Shown: piece by piece, positions 1 through 8,196 of the stretch
Layout of the letters: each line of letters opens with the position of its first letter
Position numbering within the stretch: position 1 is the first letter of the stretch
From: Thalassoglobus polymorphus
GTDB taxonomy: Bacteria > Planctomycetota > Planctomycetia > Planctomycetales > Planctomycetaceae
Length of the DNA: 64,000 nt
Assembly: GCF_007744255.1 (NCBI RefSeq)
Contig: NZ_CP036267.1
Location: 4,258,001 to 4,322,000, forward strand
Reading direction: 5' to 3'
Translations under genes and position numbers: made by a program
Notes under the pieces: model-generated
The model's database searches: none
Told to the model about the DNA's origin: nothing
Seen by the model: only the letters and a program-made list of their open reading frames with translations

Positions 1-27
1 TTTTCAGCGAAAAGCTTAAAGGCTTTT

Positions 28-1017
28 TTAGTTGAGTTGTTTTTCGCCAACGGCTTGCAATGAAATATTTGCAGCCCCAGCTGGGATCGGTAGGAATCCT
101 GAAACGACAACGTCTTGCTGACCACTTTTGCTGAAGACGTACTTAATGAACTCCATCTGCAATGGATTCAATGGTGTTTTAGGATTGTGGTTGACAACTA
201 ACTGCAGGCGACGAACAAGCGGATAGGCAGTGTTGTAGACGTCCACTGGTGCTTCGCCGGTTCTCCACGAGATCGGGACAAGTTTGACATCTGGGTTGTC
301 GAATGTTGAGCCCGCAAACCCGATGCTCCTCGCATCTTTAGCGATGGCTTCGATCAGTTGTGGATTCGATTCGTTTGAAGTCATGTCAGGTCGAAAATCT
401 CCTCCGCCAAGAATCGCGGATTGGAAAAAGACCTGTGAACCAGTCGTTGCTGAGCGGCCTTGAGGCAAGATCGCCACTTTGGCCCATTCGCCTTCAACAC
501 CCACATCGCCCCAAGTCCGGGCAGTTTTCGCTTCACCCCGTTTGAGGGATGTCGAAAAAATCGCATCGAGCTGCGAAAGGCTCAGGCTTTTCACGGGATT
601 GTCTTTGTGGACAAAAATTCCTTGTGGTTCAAGAACCGGAGTCAGGATTGTGGGAACGTAACCAAACTTTGCGTGAAACGCTTTCACTTCATCTTCTTCA
701 ATAGTCCGACTTAGCAGGCCGAAGTTGGCTGAACCGTCGATGACTGAACCGACTGCGTTTTCCGAGCTCTTCACCTGGATGTCAATTTCGACATCTGGGT
801 ACATCCGCCGAAAGCTCTCGCCCCAAATGGCAGCCACGTTCGACATTGAGTTTGAGCCAATCAGGGTCAGCTTCCCCTTAACGCCTGAAACACGTCCATA
901 AGAATTCAGAGTCGGATCAACCGCGCTTTGAGCGACGGGGGCTTCCCCCATTGAGTTCGAAACGGTCGATAGCAAAACCGCCACGCATAGCAAGCTCTTT
1001 GCTGTAAGCAACTTCAT
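28..1017 (-). CDS. PstS-like phosphate-binding periplasmic protein
   Basis: This is a secreted substrate-binding protein of the PstS type, which captures phosphate for an ABC importer. The product has 329 residues. It opens with a signal peptide (MKLLTAKSLLCVAVLLSTVS), followed by a motif typical of phosphate-binding folds (KLTLIGSNSMSNVAAIW). Later segments (VGSVIDGSANFGLLSRTI, LPQGRSATTGSQVFFQ) match the anion-binding loops of the family. The reading frame is open to 1119, but the ATG at 1017 has a strong GGAGGGAA Shine-Dalgarno at 1023-1030, so I chose that start. No pstC, pstA, pstB or phoU is visible, although any partners to the left would lie outside the window. The ligand is inferred from the family. 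Confidence 0.85.
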   Translation of the reverse strand: MKLLTAKSLLCVAVLLSTVSNSMGEAPVAQSAVDPTLNSYGRVSGVKGKLTLIGSNSMSNVAAIWGESFRRMYPDVEIDIQVKSSENAVGSVIDGSANFGLLSRTIEEDEVKAFHAKFGYVPTILTPVLEPQGIFVHKDNPVKSLSLSQLDAIFSTSLKRGEAKTARTWGDVGVEGEWAKVAILPQGRSATTGSQVFFQSAILGGGDFRPDMTSNESNPQLIEAIAKDARSIGFAGSTFDNPDVKLVPISWRTGEAPVDVYNTAYPLVRRLQLVVNHNPKTPLNPLQMEFIKYVFSKSGQQDVVVSGFLPIPAGAANISLQAVGEKQLN

Positions 1018-1465
1018 ATTAGTTCCCTCCTGGGTCAATGACTGCGGTCCACTATGGATGAAGTAGAGTGATACCGAAGTTCTTTCAAGAGCCCCATCCA
1101 TTGGGGATCTTGGGCGCATCAGCCAATTCTGCCGGAGTATAGCGCGGTTTCCAGAATCAACTCAAGATGAATCTGAAACATGGTTTGAGGAAGTCTCAGG
1201 ACGCACTACTTCTTTGCTGGATCAATTTTTGAGAGAGAACAAAACTGGCCAAGCCGTGAGCAAAAAACGGGGACTGTGATGTGAATACCCGATCGTCACG
1301 GGGAGGATGAACCTCAACCGCTTACAGTTTCGCACAGTTAAACATCTCGCACAGTTTAATAGCTGTGCGTGCTGCAAGTCGTTACGAGAAATCAACCAGC
1401 GGAGCAATTGCGATTGGACTTGCCAAAACGTACCTCGCGAACAACAGAAGCGCTGCAAGTGCTTC

Positions 1466-1570
1466 TAGAGCAACTTGCTCTACCGTGTGCCCGTGAAGAA
1501 CGCCTTTTGCTAGCAAAAATGCTGTTTGCCACGAGGCAGATCCTTCAAACCAATTCGGAAGATGCTTCTA
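1466..1570 (+). mobile_element. Family A TA-ended repeat, copy A1
   Basis: This 105-bp copy begins TAGAGCA and ends GATGCTTCTA. It contains the family core GTGTGCCCGTGAAGAACGC followed by GCCACGAGGCAGATCCT. Its left end holds a near-perfect palindrome (AGAGCAAcTTGCTCT). The sequence recurs in the window on both strands; see the other family A entries. It is non-coding and too small to encode a transposase, so it is probably mobilised in trans. Confidence 0.8.
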
Positions 1571-2032
1571 GCACACCTCATTTAAGGACGGCAAGCAGGG
1601 AGAAACTCTTGCAAAACAGACAAGCGGGACCTGAGAGTGAGCCATCGAGACCGTGAACGCAGCATGACGTGGCCAAAAAAATAGGGAGGCTCAGAGACTA
1701 CCTCCCAAGCACCTGAAACAAAAACTTAAGGCTGCTCGGTTTCCCGCCTGACCTGGTTCGTTAATGCCTCACCGCAAGGAAGGTAGCCTCTGAACCTCCC
1801 ACTCTGGGCGTAACTTATCGCAGTCTCGGCTGAGTTGCAAACCTTGATCTGGAAATAATTTAGTCCAATAAAACTTTCGCAAGCTGACAAGAAACGGGGA
1901 GCTCGCAACAGTTCTAGCAATCTTGCGGGGACTCTTAAATCGAAACTCCACAGCAGCGGGGAGGCCAGATTCAACAATATTTGTACGATTTTCCTCGAAG
2001 TTGTACATTTTCCAAGTTTTCTCAAAGTTATG

Positions 2033-2052
2033 TTTGAGAATCGGTTCTCAAA
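2033..2052. promoter_or_regulatory. Perfect inverted repeat upstream of CBS gene
   Basis: The sequence TTTGAGAA-tcgg-TTCTCAAA is a perfect inverted repeat with 8-bp arms, about 115 bp before the CBS gene start and in AT-rich DNA. It lacks a T-run, so it is more likely an operator than a terminator. Its function is inferred only. Confidence 0.35.
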
Positions 2053-2168
2053 TTTGGTAATATCAGATCCAGCATGTCAAACGAGTTCGATCCCTGTCTG
2101 GCGGTAGCTCTACCGCAAGGATCATTCGAGAATTCAGTTCCCCCCTGCATTTGATGAGAGGAGTTCCC

Positions 2169-2642
2169 ATGACTCACAACTCGCTTACCGCTCGTGATAT
2201 CATGACACGAAAAGTCATCAGCCTGACTCCAGACCAAGACCTGTTTGAGGTGATGAGTCTGTTGGTGAAGAACAAAATTTCCGGGGCTCCTGTTGTTGAT
2301 CGAAATGGCCGCTATCTTGGTGTCTTCTCAGAGAAAAGCTCTATCAGCTTACTCATGGACGCTGCGGAACGTGGAACTCCTACAAACCGGATCGAAGCAT
2401 TTGTTGATACCGACGCAGAGACTGTCTCGCCAGGCACTGGCCTGTTGACGATTGCTCAAATGTTCATGTCGGCACAATATCGACGGCTTCCTGTTTTGGA
2501 AAAAGGTCGTGTAATTGGCCTGATCAGTCGTCGCGATGTCCTGAAAGCAGCTCATCGCTTTATGGACCCCGTGGAACCGAGCGACTCCGGAATTTTGTAC
2601 CTGAGCTCTACTCGAGATCGCAGCCAAGCTCCGGTCGCTTGA
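2169..2642 (+). CDS. Tandem CBS-domain protein
   Basis: This 157-residue protein consists almost entirely of two CBS domains forming one Bateman module, which binds adenosyl ligands such as AMP, ATP or SAM. The first spans roughly residues 8-65 (ARDIMTRKVISLTPDQDLFE, then ISGAPVVDRNGRYLGVFSE). The second spans roughly 80-135 (YRRLPVLEKGRVIGLISRRD). No catalytic domain is attached, so it is probably a cytoplasmic sensor or regulatory partner. An upstream in-frame ATG exists at 2151, but the GAGGAG directly before the ATG at 2169 favours the shorter start. It stands alone between a long intergenic region and a nested repeat; its partner is unknown. Confidence 0.88.
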   Translation: MTHNSLTARDIMTRKVISLTPDQDLFEVMSLLVKNKISGAPVVDRNGRYLGVFSEKSSISLLMDAAERGTPTNRIEAFVDTDAETVSPGTGLLTIAQMFMSAQYRRLPVLEKGRVIGLISRRDVLKAAHRFMDPVEPSDSGILYLSSTRDRSQAPVA

Positions 2643-2904
2643 GGCAGCCATCACTCTCGGGAGTTTCAATGCCGGTGAAGTGACAGCGATGGTTCTCTTT
2701 GGAATAGCGCTGAGCTTCACGAGGCAGGTTGCGATGAGAATTCATAAAATGAACTCGAAGCGCTCTGCCTATTACGTTCCATTCAAATCGGAAGGGTTAC
2801 TCCATTTTTCCCACACCATCTGTTATACCGCTCTCGGATCATTTGACCGATACTGGTCTGTGGTCGTGATGTCTGTTCGACAGGCGAATTCGCATAGAGC
2901 CATC

Positions 2905-3086
2905 TAGAGCATCTTTCGAATTGGTGTTCAGATTCTGTGTCGTGGCGAACAGCATATTTACTAAGCTGATCCTGAAACTTGAAATCGCTCTCTCAAACGT
3001 TGAGGAAAGCGACCATTCCAGTGGTTTTCGGACTGGTTCTAGAGAAATGCGTTCTTCACGGGAACACGGTAGAGCAAACTGCTCTA
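2905..3086 (-). mobile_element. Family A repeat, copy A2, interrupted by family B
   Basis: The element reads TAGAGCATCTTTCGAA... and ends ...AGCAAACTGCTCTA in the minus orientation of family A. A 76-bp family B copy (2964-3039) interrupts it. Removing the insert and one TA restores AGCATATTTAC-TA-GAGAAATG, which matches the uninterrupted copy at 32563-32663 (AGCATTTTCAC-TA-GAGAAATG). This is direct filled-site/empty-site evidence of a transposition. Confidence 0.85.
2964..3039 (-). mobile_element. Family B TA-flanked repeat, copy B1 (nested in A2)
   Basis: This 76-bp element is flanked by TA at 2962-2963 and 3040-3041. Its core includes GAAATCGCTCTCTCAAACGT and it ends GGACTGGTTC. Terminal inverted repeats across the family are about 10 bp (GAACyrrTCC). 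A TA duplication is typical of IS630/Tc1-mariner-type transposition. No transposase of that type is seen in the window. Confidence 0.82.
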
Positions 3087-3120
3087 GGTCTGATCTATGC
3101 CAGGTGATGAGAAAAATGTG

Positions 3121-3726
3121 ATGAAGTTAGGCATTTACGGTGGGACATTTGACCCAGTACATCTGGGGCATTTGATTCTTGCAGAATCTGTTTGCGAACA
3201 ACTTTCGCTCGACGAAGTCTGGTTCGTTCCGGCATTTCAAAATCCGCACAAGATGGGGAGAGCGACGACTCCTCCCAAAGCAAGAATGGAAATGCTGCGG
3301 TTCGCAATCTCAGGGAACCCACGATTCCGGCTCTGCGACCTGGAAATCAAGCGAAAAGGGCACAGCTACACATTTGAGACATTGCAGGCGATTCAGGAAC
3401 TGCATCTCGATGCCGAAAAGTATCTGCTCATTGGAGCAGATTCGTTGACGGATTTTCCGAACTGGCGCGAGCCGGAAACGATTCTGAGTCTTGCGAAACT
3501 TGTTGCGGTGAACCGAGGCCGGTCGCCAGCGGTAATTCCGGAGTATCTTGAACCGAGCCAGGTTTGCCTTCTTGAGATGCCTGCCATTGATATCTCGGCA
3601 ACAGAAATTCGCAATCGTTGTGAAGCAGGCCAAAGTATTCGCTACCTGACTCCACGATCTGTTGAACTCTACATCTCAGCGAACCAGCTTTATAAGCCAT
3701 CGCCCGAGGAATCTGAAACGACATGA
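3121..3726 (+). CDS. nadD: Nicotinate-nucleotide adenylyltransferase
   Basis: NadD transfers AMP from ATP to nicotinate mononucleotide to make deamido-NAD in NAD biosynthesis. The product has 201 residues, normal for the family. It starts with the nucleotidyltransferase signature MKLGIYGGTFDPVHLGHL, in which the HxGH motif binds ATP. The C-terminal DISATEIRNRCEAGQSIRYL matches the ISSTxIR motif of the family. Starts at 3097 or 3121 are possible; I chose 3121 because homologues begin at this signature, with AGGTGA 14 nt upstream. The 3' end overlaps the convergent GGDEF gene by 37 bp, and a repeat lies just upstream. Confidence 0.95.
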   Translation: MKLGIYGGTFDPVHLGHLILAESVCEQLSLDEVWFVPAFQNPHKMGRATTPPKARMEMLRFAISGNPRFRLCDLEIKRKGHSYTFETLQAIQELHLDAEKYLLIGADSLTDFPNWREPETILSLAKLVAVNRGRSPAVIPEYLEPSQVCLLEMPAIDISATEIRNRCEAGQSIRYLTPRSVELYISANQLYKPSPEESETT

Positions 3727-4628
3727 ATCTGCCCTCGCCCAGTTCGTTTCGCAGCGTACATCGCCTGGTCTGCCCGGTTGATCATCTCGTCTGCTGAGAA
3801 ATTTTCAGGTGATGAAAAAATCGCTATCCCCACGCTCCAGGTCATCGAATTCTCAATTTGCTCGCTTGTTGACGCCAAAGATTGCTGAAGCGCGCGAAGT
3901 CGATCAACGAGAAACTCTTCGTTTGTGGATAAGTACAAGATTGCAAATTCATCGCCGCCCCAGCGGGCAGCGAACTCCCCCTCAACAAGCGAAGAATCGA
4001 TACGGTTCGCCATATCAATCAGGTACTGATCACCCGACAAATGACCATGAGTGTCGTTGTACGATTTAAATTGGTCGCAGTCGAGCAATGCGATTGCGAA
4101 GGGAGAGCTGTCGGGGTGATCGGAAGCTGACCTTGAATCAACGTAAGCTTTGAATCGCTTTAAGTTCAGCAAATTGGTGAGCGGGTCAGACCCCGAAATC
4201 GATTCGCGATCATCAATGATAGAGCGAACGACGGTCATCAATTGTGCCACGGCTCCAACAGAAAATGTTGCTCGAGCCGTTTCGACAATTGCCTGCTGGT
4301 GTAACTCCCCTTGAACGGCATGAAGAATAAGCATCCCCATGCATGTCATTCCCATCGTGTATGTCACGCCGGGCTGCTTGAACGTCCAGCCAGCGAGTGC
4401 AGAAAAAATGAGCAAAATTGATGGGCCGAGCTTTCCGGTCGACCACCCTAAATTGCTCCACTGGAGAATCAACAGGCACCCGACAATGAGCAGAAAACTC
4501 AATGCAGCAGAGTGAGATCTCTGGTGGTGAAAACGAGTTTGATTCCGGCAGGATGGGAGGCTGGAATCGTCTTCACGAGCACTGAAAAAATCCCTCATTG
4601 TCTTGGTTTCGCTCTGAGACTTACTCAT
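3690..4628 (-). CDS. Membrane-anchored GGDEF diguanylate cyclase
   Basis: This 312-residue protein is predicted to make the second messenger cyclic di-GMP. Residues 41-105 are hydrophobic and form two to three membrane segments. Residues 145-305 form a GGDEF domain with the intact active-site motif RWGGDEFAIL (GGDEF at 224-228), preceded by the substrate-binding segment DCDQFKSYNDTHGHLSGD. I see no RxxD inhibitory site upstream of the motif, so product inhibition may be absent. Translation starts at the ATG at 4628, with an alternative GTG at 4631. This ATG overlaps the stop of the upstream lipoprotein gene by 8 nt, which suggests translational coupling. Confidence 0.9.
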   Translation of the reverse strand: MSKSQSETKTMRDFFSAREDDSSLPSCRNQTRFHHQRSHSAALSFLLIVGCLLILQWSNLGWSTGKLGPSILLIFSALAGWTFKQPGVTYTMGMTCMGMLILHAVQGELHQQAIVETARATFSVGAVAQLMTVVRSIIDDRESISGSDPLTNLLNLKRFKAYVDSRSASDHPDSSPFAIALLDCDQFKSYNDTHGHLSGDQYLIDMANRIDSSLVEGEFAARWGGDEFAILYLSTNEEFLVDRLRALQQSLASTSEQIENSMTWSVGIAIFSSPENFSADEMINRADQAMYAAKRTGRGQIHVVSDSSGDGL

Positions 4629-5967
4629 CACCCTGTGATGGTTTCGGGTATTCAGCGATTTTCAGATTCCGGAATGACAAGTCTGTCGTTGGATCGTGAC
4701 CTTGAATACTGATGTGACCACCTTCCAATCGTAAGCCGCGTCGAGGATTCGGATCTGGCTTACGATCATCAACCCAGTCAACGACATGGTACCCATCAAC
4801 CCAGCAGGAGATTCGTGGCCCGAAAGCGATCAACGTTGCATTGAACCATTCTTTGTCATGGGCGACAACGTAACGTGCATCGACCCGACGAAAGATAGCT
4901 CCGGTGCCTGCGTTATTGGGTTGGCTGCGGTCCCCTTCGAATCCATTGTGGATCTGGTATTCGTAGCCGTTAGAAGGATTCTCTTCCGTCCCTGCCATCG
5001 CTCGAAAGAAGAATCCGCTGTTGAGTTCTTCTGCATGGCTGATCGCTTCGGACTGGAAGATAAAGTTTTGATAGGTCTCTTCCGTTTCAATAAAACCGGC
5101 TCCGTTCTTGACATGAATTTCGCCGTCCTCCACATTGAATTCACTCTTTGAACCTGGAACTTCACGCCAACCGGTGAGGTCCTTCCCGTTGAAGAGTGAC
5201 TCGAGATTCAACGGCTTCAGCAAGATTTTTCGAAACTCAATTTGCCCAGAATTCTTTTGCAATCCAACGCGGCCGGTCGCTGCGACGTTGTTGTCAGAGG
5301 TGTAATTCAGCACATCTTGACCATTGTGCTGAACTTCGATTTTCGGACCATCGACTACGACGCGGAACTCATTCCAACCTTCTTTTCTTTCGACAGCAGT
5401 CTCTGTTTTTTGACGATTCACCAAGGACCCTGTCGAATATCCATCGGGATGATCGTCAGCGATATTTACCTCGTAACATTCTGTCGCGATATTTCCTGAT
5501 GGGAACTGAGAACGCAGAAAGAGACCGCTGTTCCCGCCGGTTTTCATGCGGTATTCACAAACGAGTTCATAGTCCGTGAATGGGACGGTCGTCATTAAAG
5601 AACCGACCGGTCCTGAGTCAGCGACGATTGCACCATCTTTGACAGACCAGTTGATTTCGTCGTCTGTCGATTCCCATCCAAAGAGGGAGTGTCCATCAAA
5701 CAGGCTGAGCCATCCCGCAGCTTTTTGTTCTGCTGTTAAAGGGTTTTCGTAAGGAACCGATGCCGTCTCGACAGTCTTCTTCGGTTGAGCCTTCTTAGCA
5801 GGTTTCTGTGCCGCTTTTGTCTCCTGTTCAGGCGGCACTTCCTGCTTTGTCGCAGTCGAAGCCTCTTTGGATGATGTCTCATTTTCGGGCGTTGGCTGTT
5901 CCTTGGCGCAGGAACTCATCAGTAATGTGATCAACGCAATCGGGAAGAAAAGGCGAAGCGAACTCAT
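4621..5967 (-). CDS. Lipoprotein with two DUF1080 domains
   Basis: This 448-residue protein starts with a lipoprotein signal (lipobox LMSSC, Cys near residue 20) and a charged, disordered linker to about residue 70. Two DUF1080 domains of the 3-keto-disaccharide hydrolase-like, concanavalin-type beta-sandwich follow. The first, at about 80-250, contains WLSLFDGHSLFGWES and GNSGLFLRSQFP. The second, at about 255-440, contains [18 protein letters not shown] and LNSGFFFRAM. The family is greatly expanded in Planctomycetes and linked to sugar degradation in the cell envelope. The start has GGAG 8 nt upstream. The downstream GGDEF gene overlaps it, so the two are probably co-expressed. The substrate is unknown. 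Confidence 0.85.
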   Translation of the reverse strand: MSSLRLFFPIALITLLMSSCAKEQPTPENETSSKEASTATKQEVPPEQETKAAQKPAKKAQPKKTVETASVPYENPLTAEQKAAGWLSLFDGHSLFGWESTDDEINWSVKDGAIVADSGPVGSLMTTVPFTDYELVCEYRMKTGGNSGLFLRSQFPSGNIATECYEVNIADDHPDGYSTGSLVNRQKTETAVERKEGWNEFRVVVDGPKIEVQHNGQDVLNYTSDNNVAATGRVGLQKNSGQIEFRKILLKPLNLESLFNGKDLTGWREVPGSKSEFNVEDGEIHVKNGAGFIETEETYQNFIFQSEAISHAEELNSGFFFRAMAGTEENPSNGYEYQIHNGFEGDRSQPNNAGTGAIFRRVDARYVVAHDKEWFNATLIAFGPRISCWVDGYHVVDWVDDRKPDPNPRRGLRLEGGHISIQGHDPTTDLSFRNLKIAEYPKPSQGDE

Positions 5968-6056
5968 TCAGAAACTCCATTGTGGCATCAAGTTGAACGA
6001 GCACGTATCGTAGCGACCGGCGAGAAAGAATCCGACCGTGAGCCGCAGTTCAAATA

Positions 6057-6096
6057 AAAAAGACCCCGCTCAATCGAATTGAGCGGGGTCTTGATT
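6057..6096 (-). terminator. Rho-independent terminator after ArsR-type gene
   Basis: AAGACCCCGCTCAAT-cga-ATTGAGCGGGGTCTT forms a perfect 15-bp stem. On the minus strand it is followed by a run of T, which fits termination of the ArsR-type gene ending at 6115. It lies before the start of the next minus-strand gene. Confidence 0.9.
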
Positions 6097-6114
6097 TATC
6101 GAGCCTCGAAGAGG

Positions 6115-6744
6115 TTATGCCTCTGGAGGAGTATCTTGTCGGAAGACAAAGTTTTCGAATCGGAATTCGGAAGCGTTTCCGTCTTCGGTGAATGTTGTAA
6201 ACAGTTTCCCCATGATTGTGTGGAAACGGTTTTGTTGAATTGAGTAGAAGTTGTGTTTGCCATCTCGGCGTGGGTCGATCAGTCCTGCGACGCGAAGCAA
6301 AGCCAGGTGATGGCTCACTGCAGGTTGACTTTGACCAAGACGCTCACAAAGGGCGGAGACGTGAAGTTCTTTCTCTTGTCCGAGCAGGAAGAGAATTTTC
6401 AAGCGAGTTTCGTCAGCGAGGAGTTTGAAAACTTGAACGAGATCTTTTTCAAGAGCGTTCGAAATTTTAGGAGACTTCGTCTCCTGATCAGCCTCATTCT
6501 GGTGAACGGGGGTTTCAGCAACCGGTTCAGCAAATTGAGTCATCATGGGTTCATCCTGTTTGTGAGTACTGTGGTTGGTCAGGCTGCCTGCCTGACTTGA
6601 AGTTGGATCTGTCTCGGACTGGCTGGTCGGCCTGGAGTCCGAATCTTGTTCAGTTATCGAATTTTGTTCAGCAGTTAAGCTTTGTTCTTTATTAGGGTGT
6701 TGTTCGGGTTTCGAACTTCGCTTCTCGGGCTGAGAAGAGGACAT
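6115..6744 (-). CDS. ArsR-family winged-helix regulator with disordered N-terminal extension
   Basis: The C-terminal half is an ArsR/SmtB-type DNA-binding domain: FKLLADETRLKILFLLGQ, then the helix-turn-helix LGQSQPAVSHHLALLRVAGL and the wing DPRRDGKHNFYSI. No clear metal-binding Cys cluster is seen, so the signal is unknown. The preceding 100 residues are extremely rich in Ser, Thr, Glu and Gln and look disordered. I chose the ATG at 6744. A shorter start at 6546 has a better Shine-Dalgarno (AGGA, 7 nt spacing) and would give an ordinary 143-residue ArsR protein, while a TTG at 6861 would lengthen it. The biased composition upstream argues that the extension is coding. A strong terminator follows. 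Confidence 0.82.
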   Translation of the reverse strand: MSSSQPEKRSSKPEQHPNKEQSLTAEQNSITEQDSDSRPTSQSETDPTSSQAGSLTNHSTHKQDEPMMTQFAEPVAETPVHQNEADQETKSPKISNALEKDLVQVFKLLADETRLKILFLLGQEKELHVSALCERLGQSQPAVSHHLALLRVAGLIDPRRDGKHNFYSIQQNRFHTIMGKLFTTFTEDGNASEFRFENFVFRQDTPPEA

Positions 6745-7185
6745 ATCAACATCAGAGGCTGTGAATTCCGTACGAGCCTCTGGATCTTGGGATTCGTAAT
6801 TCAAGTGTCGCCTTTCTTGCGAACGTTTAGCGCAACTCTTTACGGGACAAAGCTTTGGCAAGGTTTCATACCTTACGACCGGCTCTCAGCTCAGGTGAAT
6901 CCGTGTCACCATATTAGTGGAGAATTGCTATTGAACTTGGTTCTGCCATTGAAATTGTGTTTTCGAGTCATGGGACCAGTTGAGCAAACTGTATTCCCAA
7001 TGAAACCTGAAAAGTGTTCATGGCACAAGTCATTATTAGCACCAGAGGTGATCGGGTCAATAACTTCCTATGGGAGTCCAATCGGATCTTGGTAATTCCG
7101 AAACGTGAGAGGATTCAATCTGAAATTAAAGAGACGTCACCGCATCATTCTGAGTGTATCACACTACAGCAGTGTATCAAAATGC
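6745..7185. other. Intergenic region, nothing recognised
   Basis: I see no gene, repeat copy or strong hairpin in this AT-rich stretch between two minus-strand genes. It presumably contains the promoter of the ArsR-type gene. Confidence 0.5.
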
Positions 7186-8166
7186 CTACTCAAGTTCACC
7201 GATAAAGTGCAAATATGCAACGGTGTTGAGAATTGCGAAATAGGGTGTCATCAATATGGCTCCTCCGATCGGGAAGAGACTTGAAATGAGTATTGCCCCA
7301 ATTTTCACGAAAACCAGTACAAAACAGACGGAGAAATGCTTCACAGAGAGTCTAAGTGCTGTCCACAAACCACGAGCTCCCGAAACATTCTGATCGACAA
7401 CGACCCGACCGAAAGGCCAGAGGAAAATTGGTGGAAGCAGGAATAGGAACAAACTCCAGTAAACAACCCCACCTGAAAAGATGTGTCCAATTGGTCCTTG
7501 AAAATCCATCGATTTATGAAAATCTGCTCGATCTGTTCGACACAAATCCAAATAAAACCTCATATGGCCAATGGCGAACATGGACATCGCGATGCCCCAG
7601 CCGAGCCCCGATGCGATCAGGAACATGAAAACCACCAAGCCTGGCCGATTCCCAACTGCTAAAGCGGCTGTGCCACCAATAAAAATGGCCAGAACACACG
7701 CCACGATCGTTAAAACAGCGTCTGTTACGGTCACGATGAGACAAGTCCCGAAGTGTCGCGTATAGAGTCGCCACGAAGTCGACAGGATTCTTCCGACATC
7801 AACATCGGCAGGTTCATCGAAAATCGGTGCGCCAACCCGATGGCTGCAAACTTTGCAAACTTTTTCGCTGGGGGATAAAACAGAATCGCAGACCTTGCAG
7901 CTTGTCTGGAGCTGTTTTTTCTTGGGAGCCAAGACGGGGACATCGGCCGGACCTGGGGTCGGTTCGTAATCAGCTTCGTAGTCAGCCTCGTCGAAATCTT
8001 CTTCATCGCTCCATTCTTCGACTTCATCGAAGAATGTTTCTTGCTCTGACTTAAGAGGAACCCAGCAGCGCCCTCCGCAGTGCGGGCAGGCAATCGAAAG
8101 CCTTGCTTTCGATTCTGGAGCGCGCAGATAGGCTTCGCAGTGTGGGCAATAAAATTCAATCGACAA
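7186..8166 (-). CDS. Zinc-ribbon membrane protein
   Basis: The product has 326 residues. The N-terminus carries a zinc ribbon with two CPHC/CPHCGG knuckles (FYCPHCEAYL and SIACPHCGGRCW). A very acidic linker follows at about residues 45-75, then a second four-Cys ribbon (CKVCDSVLSP...CKVCSHRV). From about residue 130 there are four to five hydrophobic segments, so the C-terminal half is in the membrane. This layout is common in planctomycete proteins of unknown role. No ATG is available; a TTG at 8166 has CGGAG 9 nt upstream and yields MSIEFYCPHC, so I prefer it to the TTG at 8175, which sits too close to the same Shine-Dalgarno. It lies just downstream of yebC. Confidence 0.78.
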   Translation of the reverse strand: MSIEFYCPHCEAYLRAPESKARLSIACPHCGGRCWVPLKSEQETFFDEVEEWSDEEDFDEADYEADYEPTPGPADVPVLAPKKKQLQTSCKVCDSVLSPSEKVCKVCSHRVGAPIFDEPADVDVGRILSTSWRLYTRHFGTCLIVTVTDAVLTIVACVLAIFIGGTAALAVGNRPGLVVFMFLIASGLGWGIAMSMFAIGHMRFYLDLCRTDRADFHKSMDFQGPIGHIFSGGVVYWSLFLFLLPPIFLWPFGRVVVDQNVSGARGLWTALRLSVKHFSVCFVLVFVKIGAILISSLFPIGGAILMTPYFAILNTVAYLHFIGELE

Positions 8167-8196
8167 GGAATGCAACTCCGGAGATCAACAGTTTGG

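Larger units (their letters stand above)
1018..2168. other. Long intergenic region with one family A repeat
   Basis: I see no convincing gene in these 1.15 kb. The stretch holds one complete family A repeat (1466-1570) and a perfect 8-bp inverted repeat just upstream of the CBS gene (2033-2052). Two overlapping minus-strand frames between about 1726 and 2025 encode unrecognisable protein with no ribosome-binding site and may be decayed sequence. Confidence 0.6.
2643..3120. other. Intergenic region with nested repeats
   Basis: No gene is supported here. A 75-residue frame (2680-2907) has no recognisable features and stops at the edge of the repeat. The region is dominated by a family A copy split by a family B copy (2905-3086), which ends about 35 bp before nadD. 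Confidence 0.6.

Noticed and set aside
1726-2025. Minus-strand frames of 99 and 79 residues
   Set aside because: Two overlapping frames, no ribosome-binding site and no recognisable protein.
2680-2907. A 75-residue plus-strand frame
   Set aside because: It ends on the edge of a repeat and has no Shine-Dalgarno or recognisable motif.
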